64,000 bases of DNA from Candidatus Synoicihabitans palmerolidicus (lineage in GTDB: Bacteria; Verrucomicrobiota; Verrucomicrobiia; Opitutales; Opitutaceae), in the NCBI GenBank assembly GCA_020809425.1, contig JAGGDC010000001.1:124001-188000 (forward strand). The letters are read 5' to 3'. This document shows positions 58,909 through 64,000 of this stretch, piece by piece. Each line of letters starts with the position of its first letter. Position 1 is the first letter of the stretch. Under the pieces are notes generated by a model. The model saw only the letters and a program-made list of their open reading frames with translations. It had not been told where the DNA came from and ran no database searches. The position numbers and the translations under genes are program-made.

Positions 58909-59277
58909 TTAGGAATGGTCGGAGGCGCTGTCGGCGCGAGGCTGAGAATCGGCCGGTTTTGATCCTGCCCCGGGTTTTGGTTTTTCGTCGACTTCAGCCG
59001 CGTCCAGTTGGGCCAGGTATTTGGCGGGATTGTTTTCAAAGCGGCCTTGGCAACGCTCGCAGCAGAAGCGCAGCTCGCGATCAGGCTGTCCCTTCGCCTT
59101 GTAATAATAGATCACGGAGTCGCCCATTATACCCAGCGGTTCGTTCGAGACGACGCAGGTGGTGAGCGGGTAGGGGGGCTCCGGTTCGGCCGGGGTCTTT
59201 CCGGTGGATTGATCGGCGGCCAATGCGGAGCTGGTGGACAGACAAACGAGCAGCGCGGAGAAAAGGAGCATTTTCAT
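58909..59277 (-). CDS. secreted YHS-like metal-binding protein
   Basis: About 122 residues from the Met at 59277 (MKMLLFSALLVCLSTSSALA signal peptide). The core reads PYPLTTCVVSNEPLGIMGDS, YYYKAKGQPDRELRFCCERC and ENNPAKYLAQLD; the C...CCxxC cysteine set and FCCERC...F..NP..Y pattern match small YHS-type heavy-metal proteins next to Cus pumps. The C-terminal 30 residues are charged and disordered. First gene of the operon, 42 bases before cusC. Intact. Confidence 0.75.
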   Translation of the reverse strand: MKMLLFSALLVCLSTSSALAADQSTGKTPAEPEPPYPLTTCVVSNEPLGIMGDSVIYYYKAKGQPDRELRFCCERCQGRFENNPAKYLAQLDAAEVDEKPKPGAGSKPADSQPRADSASDHS

Positions 59278-59420
59278 ATGCAACATGTTACGCCGCCAAT
59301 CTCAGCAACCCTCAATGTATTTAACAATTTTGGGCAGCATCTTCTATACGGTGAAGCAGGAGATTTCTCGTTTGGGTGGGCGGGGATTTTTTTCCCGGCT
59401 CGGCAACACGGGCCGGACTC

Positions 59421-59437
59421 GAATTTCTAGAGAATTC
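59421..59437 (-). promoter_or_regulatory. imperfect palindrome upstream of the Cus operon
   Basis: GAATTTCTAGAGAATTC, about 145 bases upstream of the YHS-like start, lies in the gap where the operon promoter should be. It is a possible operator; no regulator gene is adjacent. Confidence 0.25.
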
Positions 59438-59599
59438 GGGAGTAGACGCACTTGTTGGTGAGGCAGGTGTTTGTTGAGGCAGAGGGCTCAACGAGACCGC
59501 ACCGCGCCGAGCTCGAGACCTCGCTTGTGCTCAAAGGCTTCTCTTCCGTGGCCTTGGCGTTACCTTCTTGGCTCAGGCGCCCTGGGTTTAGTCGGGAAA

Positions 59600-60284
59600 C
59601 TAACGAATATGAGCGGCCAAAGCAGCCACCAGCGGGTGCACGTGGCCTCGCAGGATGGCGCGTTCGGGTTGAAACAGAGTGGCGATGAAGAAGGGATGGT
59701 CGGGGAGTTCCACTGCCCGAATTTCGCCGCTCGCGGTATCAAATCCGGTGAAGCGGAGCCCGGCGACCTCGAGCCGGGGGCGCCACGTCGGAGAAAGGCT
59801 GAATCCGCAATTGTAACCCACGTCATGGCAGGTTTCCCCCAGCAACTCTGCGAGCCGACTCGAGGGAATAAAGCGCACCGCGCCAAGGGCCTCGCGCAAA
59901 GCGCAAGTCAAGGGAACGCACACGGGATCGACCGCGTCGGGGTTCAGTTCAGCGTGGTCGGCGTTGCCCACCCCACAGCAGTGGCGGGCGATCTCCAGCA
60001 ACGCGTGTTGGAAACCTCCGCAGGTGCCGAGAAAAGGCAGGTGGGTTTCACGGGCGTGACGAATCGCGGCGATGGCACCGTTCGTGGAACGGTAGGGGCT
60101 TCCCGGCACGTACCACACACCGGCGGCTCCGGCGAGACTCACCGCCGGGTCGTCGACCAGTAGGCAGCCAGCACCACGCGACTCCGAGCGAAGACAACGA
60201 GGCCTCGATCGCCGGGTGAGCGTTGATGGTGCAGTTGCGGTCACCGACCAAAACGATAAACGGGGAGGATGCAGTGGCGGCCAT
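59600..60284 (-). pseudogene. CTP-synthase C-terminal-like (GATase-fold) protein, frameshifted
   Basis: Class I glutamine-amidotransferase fold without a synthetase domain. Starts MAATASSPFIVLVGDRNCTI at 60284; the frame breaks near 60180 and resumes at AGCLLVDDPAVSLAGAAGVW. The nucleophile elbow is FLGTCGGFQHALLEI. The position of the usual GATase His is Gln (ATLFQPERAIL instead of FHPE), so ammonia release from glutamine is unlikely even in the undamaged form. This fits a family described as CTP synthase C-terminal region-related. Role unknown. Confidence 0.7.
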
Positions 60285-60741
60285 GGTGGGCGATCACTCT
60301 GTTCCGGTAACGGGGTTCCCGGCGAGTTTTGATACGATAGAACCCGTGGCAGCGATGGTAAAAGTCGACGCCTACAAATCTGAATACCAGACCCGATCGC
60401 CGGACGGTGCGCAAATCAGAGCGGGACCGCGGTAGCAGGCCATGGTACGGAATACCCCCTTGCAGTCAAACCTGGGGGCTTTGTCATGGGGTGGTGACTA
60501 GCCCCGGCCGCTTAGCCTTTTACGATGTTCCTATTCGTCGCTTCGCGACCTCGTCGGCGGTTTTTTGCCGACCCGGTATCACTCTTACTGTTCTTCGTGG
60601 GCCGCGGATAACTCCGATCAAACGGTCGACCCTTAAAATGAGGCCGGCCGGCGGCATCGACCTATTGGGCCGGTTGTTTAGAAACGCGATGACCCGAACA
60701 TGGCGAATGTTCGGGTCTAAGGTACGGGCGTTAGGAGTCGC
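60285..60741. other. structured intergenic region
   Basis: No recognised gene. A perfect hairpin, GACCCGAACAT with ATGTTCGGGTC around GGCGA at about 60690-60716, stands 25 bases beyond the hflC stop and may end hflC transcription, though no long T run follows. A second small stem, GTCGGC with GCCGAC around GGTTTTTT, is near 60552-60571. No tRNA, SRP RNA or RNase P core was seen. Confidence 0.5.
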
Positions 60742-61725
60742 TTAGTTGTCGGATTTTTTCGGCCGCTGACTGGAGTCTCGGAGATAGCGCACGTAGTCGG
60801 ACTCCGGACCGAGGAACACCGTAGTCTTATCCCCAATCGATCGGCTGTAACTTTCCAATGAGCGGAAGAACGAGAAGAATTCCGGATCCGCACCGAATGC
60901 TTCGTTATAAATCTGGGTTGCTTCGGCGTCGGCCTCACCCCGAATCAACTCCGCTTTGCGCTGGGCTTCGGAGGTGATCTGTGCGAGTTGGCGTTGCGTG
61001 ATACCATCAATTTCGGCGGCGCGGCCCTGTCCTTCCGAACGGAACTGTTCGGCGATGCGTTGGCGTTCGGCGATCATGCGTTCAAAAACGCGCTGCTGCA
61101 CGGCTTCGACGTAGTCGATTCGCTTGATCCGGATGTCGACCAACTCGATGCCATAGGCCGGCATTTGCAGGCTGGCTTTCGCCAGGATGGATTTTACCAA
61201 TTCCTGCCGACCACTCGCAACGCGCTGGCGCAGAATTTCTTCGTTGCCTTCGCTGACCGCCTGAACTCGGGCTAGGTCTTCCTCCGAGATTTCCCAGTCT
61301 TTGGACCGGACGATTTCAACCAGATCCGAGGCAGAGATATGGTCACGCACGACGGAATCCAGAATATCGTTCAATCGCAACGTGGCGCCGCGCTCATTTT
61401 GCACGCTCTTCATGAATGTGAGCGGATCAATGATGCGCCAACGGGCCGTCGTATCGACGGAGATGAACTGTTCGCCGCGAGTCGGGATTTGGTTGGGCTC
61501 GCCATCCCAGGAAAGCAGTCGTTTATCAAAACGCCGCACCTCTTGAATAAATGGTATTTTGAAATGCAATCCTGGCTCGGTAATCGGACCGCCGACCGGC
61601 GCTCCGAGTTGCACGATGATCGCCTGCTCAGCCTGATCGATGGTGTAGGCAGATGAATAGCCGATGACTCCGACCACTAACTGAATGATCACCAGAATAA
61701 GAATGGGTAAAAGTTTACGGTTCAT
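60742..61725 (-). CDS. hflC: HflC, membrane protease-regulating SPFH protein
   Basis: 327 residues. N-terminal membrane anchor (LLPILILVIIQLVVGVIGYS), an SPFH/band-7 domain (EQAIIVQLGAPVGGPITEPG, LHFKIPFIQEVRRFDKRLL), and a long helix with the typical RIAEQFRSEGQGRAAEIDG and IRGEADAEATQIYNEAFG. With HflK it surrounds FtsH and controls membrane proteolysis. The start overlaps the hflK stop by four bases, so translation is coupled. Intact. Confidence 0.95.
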   Translation of the reverse strand: MNRKLLPILILVIIQLVVGVIGYSSAYTIDQAEQAIIVQLGAPVGGPITEPGLHFKIPFIQEVRRFDKRLLSWDGEPNQIPTRGEQFISVDTTARWRIIDPLTFMKSVQNERGATLRLNDILDSVVRDHISASDLVEIVRSKDWEISEEDLARVQAVSEGNEEILRQRVASGRQELVKSILAKASLQMPAYGIELVDIRIKRIDYVEAVQQRVFERMIAERQRIAEQFRSEGQGRAAEIDGITQRQLAQITSEAQRKAELIRGEADAEATQIYNEAFGADPEFFSFFRSLESYSRSIGDKTTVFLGPESDYVRYLRDSSQRPKKSDN

Positions 61726-62741
61726 TTTCCACCTTCGATCGGCAACGCGGTGCCGGATTGACCAAGATTAAGTAACGGGATCGGCGAGCTGACGCCGTCT
61801 TCCATGATATATACCGGGCCTGCTTTCGGCAGCACCTGATCAATCATCTCCAAATAGAGGCGCTGCCGAGTGATGGCGGGAGCGTTCTGATATTCCGACA
61901 AGATCGCGGTGAATCGTCCTCCTTCGCCGCGAGCTCGGTTGACGCGCTCGGCCCGGTAGGCCTCAGCCCCGGCGATAATTTGCAAGGCCTGGCCTTCGGC
62001 GCGCGGAATCACTTGATTGCGTCGTTTTTCGGCCTCGTTGATCAGGCGCTCGCGCTCCTGCTCGGCTTGATTTACTTCATTGAAGGCTGGTTTGACCGTC
62101 TCGGGCGGGGTAACGTCCTGTAGCTCAATGGTGTTAATCTGCACCCCAAGATTGAAGCTATTGAGGAGATCCTGTAGCTCGAGGCGGGCTGCGGTCGCGA
62201 CCTGGACCCGCTTTTCGGTCAATACATCACTGCCTAAGCTGTTGCCCACGATCCGACGCATCACCGCCTCGGAGTTGTCCCTTATCGTTTGAATCGGATT
62301 GCGCGACGCGTGGAGATATTTTGATGCGTCCGCGATTTGAAACTGCACCACCCATTCGACGTCGATGACTTTGAGATCGCCGGTCAACATGAGCGATTCG
62401 CCGCGGTGTTCGCTGTTTTTTACGTATTGAGTGCGACTTCCCGTATTTATTGAGCGGAAACCGAACTCCTCTTTAAGGACTCGGGCGGTGGGCACGACAT
62501 GAACGCGATCAACGCCAAACGGGACTTTTAAGTGAAAGCCCGGCGGGTTGATGTCGATGACCCGACCGAAGCGTTTAACCACCGCTTCTTCTTCGGGTTG
62601 CACGGTGTAAAAGCTAGTGAAGGCCGCGAACCCGATGGTCGCGAGGATCGGAATAGGCAGCAGAGACTTCAGCTGTTGGAGTACTGTATCGAGTGGCGGA
62701 AGGTTAATGCCTCCGCCGGAGGGGAAAGAAGATTTTGCCAT
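61722..62741 (-). CDS. hflK: HflK, membrane protease-regulating SPFH protein
   Basis: 339 residues from the Met at 62741 (MAKSSFPSGGGINLPPLDTV), chosen over an upstream Met at 62783. One membrane helix (IPILATIGFAAFTSFY), the band-7 domain (EEEAVVKRFGRVIDINPPGF, WVVQFQIADASKYLH), then ELQDVTPPETVKPAFNEVNQ and AYRAERVNRARGEGGRF as in HflK. It pairs with HflC. Upstream, 62742-62917 holds no gene; the AT-rich part at 62780-62900 probably contains the promoter. Intact. Confidence 0.95.
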   Translation of the reverse strand: MAKSSFPSGGGINLPPLDTVLQQLKSLLPIPILATIGFAAFTSFYTVQPEEEAVVKRFGRVIDINPPGFHLKVPFGVDRVHVVPTARVLKEEFGFRSINTGSRTQYVKNSEHRGESLMLTGDLKVIDVEWVVQFQIADASKYLHASRNPIQTIRDNSEAVMRRIVGNSLGSDVLTEKRVQVATAARLELQDLLNSFNLGVQINTIELQDVTPPETVKPAFNEVNQAEQERERLINEAEKRRNQVIPRAEGQALQIIAGAEAYRAERVNRARGEGGRFTAILSEYQNAPAITRQRLYLEMIDQVLPKAGPVYIMEDGVSSPIPLLNLGQSGTALPIEGGK

Positions 62742-63324
62742 AATTAGGAAAAGGGAGCCAAGTGCTAGGGAGCACGAAGCCATATGCTCAAATTTGTTTC
62801 ACCTGCAAGAACAAAACGACTTTTTCGCAGCCGAATGGAAAACCTGCAGGATATTGAATCGATCAGATCACAGTGGGCAAAGGGATAGAGCTACCCCTAA
62901 CTAGTTAAGCGATGCCGTCGGCGGCGTCAAGCGGCTAGTGCACAGTCCTTTTGTATAATAGCATGAAAGACTTAGCGGGAGACTGTCCGTCGAGCCCGAT
63001 GCGAGGGCGATTATTGAGTCGCCACTCCGCTTTGGCGATTTGGCCTTTGGTGACGGTGTTAAAGTCGATGCCTTTAGGGAAGTATTCCCGGATCAGACCG
63101 TTGATATTCGCGACTGCACCGCGCTGCTAAGGGCTGTGTGGATTGCAGAAGTAGACCGCCACTTTTGTGGCAAGAGAGAAGGCGGCATGTTGGGCCATTT
63201 CGCGGCCGTTGTCGTAGGTGAGGGTCTTGCGCAGGTGGGCGGGCAGGCGTTTGAAGGCCCGGATGAGAGCGCGGGCGACGCTGATCGCGTCTTTGGCGCC
63301 GCCCAACGGGACGATCATCACATA

Positions 63325-63428
63325 GAGCGTGTCCCATTTACTCTGATTTTGGAAGGGTAGCCGGAAATCCGCTCAAAAAATCGGCTTTCCTGCCCTCCTT
63401 CCAAAATCAGGGTAAATGGGACACGCTC
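63325..63428. repeat. 104-bp miniature inverted-repeat element made of ISNCY-like ends
   Basis: Terminal repeats of 32 bases, GAGCGTGTCCCATTTACTCT onward (63325-63356) and its inverse ending GGTAAATGGGACACGCTC (63397-63428), differ at one base. The 40-base core TAGCCGGAAATCCGCTCAAA onward equals the inner part of the right end of the 1.8-kb insertion sequence at about 48958-49002. Flanked by TA on both sides (63323-63324, 63429-63430). It could be mobilised by that element's transposase if a working copy exists. Confidence 0.85.
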
Positions 63429-63832
63429 TAGATGGTTTCGTGGCTCACGCGTCGGGTCAGATCAAGGCTATGACGTCGTCTCAAGGCGACTTCGATTTGC
63501 TTGGGCGTAGCGCCGGTGGCAAACAGGGCCAGCACCTCGTCGCGCAAGGCGGGCGTGTCGGCGACTTTGTTGCGCGCGGCGCACTTGGGCCGACGGCAAG
63601 CGCGAGTCTGCGCATCCATGCCGCTGTAGCTGTTGCGCCCGCCGTTGCGGGTGATCTCGCGATTGACCACAGAGGCGTCGCGGCCGAGGGCGGCGACACG
63701 CTGAGCGCCGCTTTTGCCCTGGGCCAAACCGGCATGAATCGCCTCGCGTGCCTTGGCGGTGATGCGCCGTTGTATTTTTGCCACCACTCCAAATCCTTCG
63801 CTCTGCGCCCACGACGCCAGTGCTGAGTTTTT

Positions 63833-63873
63833 CCCAGAGAGAGGACGACCGGCCCGGTCGTCCTCTCTCTGGG
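63833..63873. repeat. 41-bp perfect palindrome
   Basis: Two 20-base arms, CCCAGAGAGAGGACGACCGG (63833-63852) and its exact inverse (63854-63873), around one C. It lies in the 5' part of the IS30 transposase frame. The same product reading (QREDDR-GRPLSG) appears on both strands. Confidence 0.95.
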
Positions 63874-64000
63874 TTGTGTATAGCTGCTCACCGCTCCCTT
63901 CCGCAACCTCAATCCCGTCAATCACCAATCCCAATAATCAAACGTATAGTATTCATTATAGTGCATTAGGAGAAAGGGAATCACTCCCTCTCAGCTTGTG

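Larger units (their letters stand above)
62958..63934 (-). pseudogene. IS30-family transposase, decayed
   Basis: N-terminal part (63934-63432): AREAIHAGLAQGKSGAQRVA with an HTH ALGRDASVVNREITRNGGRN, ending RRVSHETI where the miniature element begins. C-terminal part (63321 down): VPLGGAKDAISVARALIRAF, LTYDNGREMAQHAAFSLATK (catalytic Asp), CNPHSP*QRGAVANINGLIR with TAG (63127-63129) where the family has Trp, then REYFPKGIDFNTVTKGQIAK. About 80-90 central residues, including the first catalytic Asp, appear lost. Confidence 0.8.
62918..63975 (-). mobile_element. IS30-like element, interrupted
   Basis: Ends carry TAGTGCACAG near 62936 and, read inward from about 63967, TAATGCACTATAATG, a short imperfect terminal repeat. 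The encoded IS30-type transposase is broken. A 104-bp miniature element is inserted at 63325-63428 and the transposase middle is missing around it. The left end with its outer 18 bases recurs at 47170-47212. The outer limits are approximate. Confidence 0.65.

Overview
The window looks like the chromosome of a Verrucomicrobiota bacterium of the Opitutales/Opitutaceae type. This is inferred from the style of the core proteins and from a four-part pseudopilin cassette that resembles the Verru_Chthon cassette; no database search was run. Core genes are intact: seven F1Fo ATP synthase genes (the last one partial), mnmG, mnmE, pssA, dnaN, metK, ahcY, hisF, rho, hflK and hflC. Most accessory genes are broken by 1-base indels, short exact tandem duplications, in-frame stops or insertion sequences. 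Intact core beside decayed accessory genes is better explained by ongoing genome erosion, as in a recently host-restricted lineage, than by uniform sequencing error.

Layout. 1-5.1 kb: ATP synthase operon atpB-E-F-H-A-G-D, minus strand. 5.2-8 kb: PhoB-like regulator and a histidine kinase whose frame runs into TrmB, a tRNA guanine-N7 methyltransferase. 8-11.3 kb: mnmG and mnmE, for the same wobble-uridine tRNA modification. 11.4-15.4 kb: remains of an efflux adaptor and an FtsX-type permease, an insertion sequence (copy 1), and the tail of an MFS gene. 15.4-17.4 kb: a GbsR/MarR regulator with a palindrome over its start codon, two small membrane proteins and a COQ7-like diiron protein. 17.5-25.3 kb: broken threonine dehydratase, EF-hand protein, RelE/ParE-like protein, pssA, dnaN, an IS3 scar joined to half an MFS gene, a YbaK-type deacylase, an M50 protease and a broken Hpt protein. 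25.4-28.1 kb: metK-ahcY. 28.3-34.2 kb: decayed sulfite/nitrite reductase, an IS630-like element and a decayed GT-C-type membrane protein. 34.2-38.2 kb: hisF, a large unknown protein and rho. 38.4-40.3 kb: acetyl-CoA synthetase with two in-frame stops. 40.4-46.9 kb: pseudopilin cassette, half intact and half decayed. 46.9-49.0 kb: truncated cupin, IS30 end and insertion-sequence copy 2. 49.4-59.3 kb: copper/silver (Cus/Cop) resistance operon, minus strand, with copA intact but cusA, cusB and cusC broken. 59.6-62.7 kb: a broken CTP-synthase-C-terminal-like protein, then hflC and hflK. 62.9-64 kb: an IS30-like element interrupted by a 104-bp miniature element made from the ends of the 1.8-kb insertion sequence.

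The same 1.8-kb insertion sequence occurs at 13.2-15.1 kb and 47.2-49.0 kb in opposite orientation, flanking about 32 kb. The most interesting loci are the kinase-TrmB fusion, the GbsR-diiron operon with its likely leaderless, self-overlapping promoter, the extended pseudopilin cassette, the miniature element, and genes that keep one reading frame despite several stop codons.
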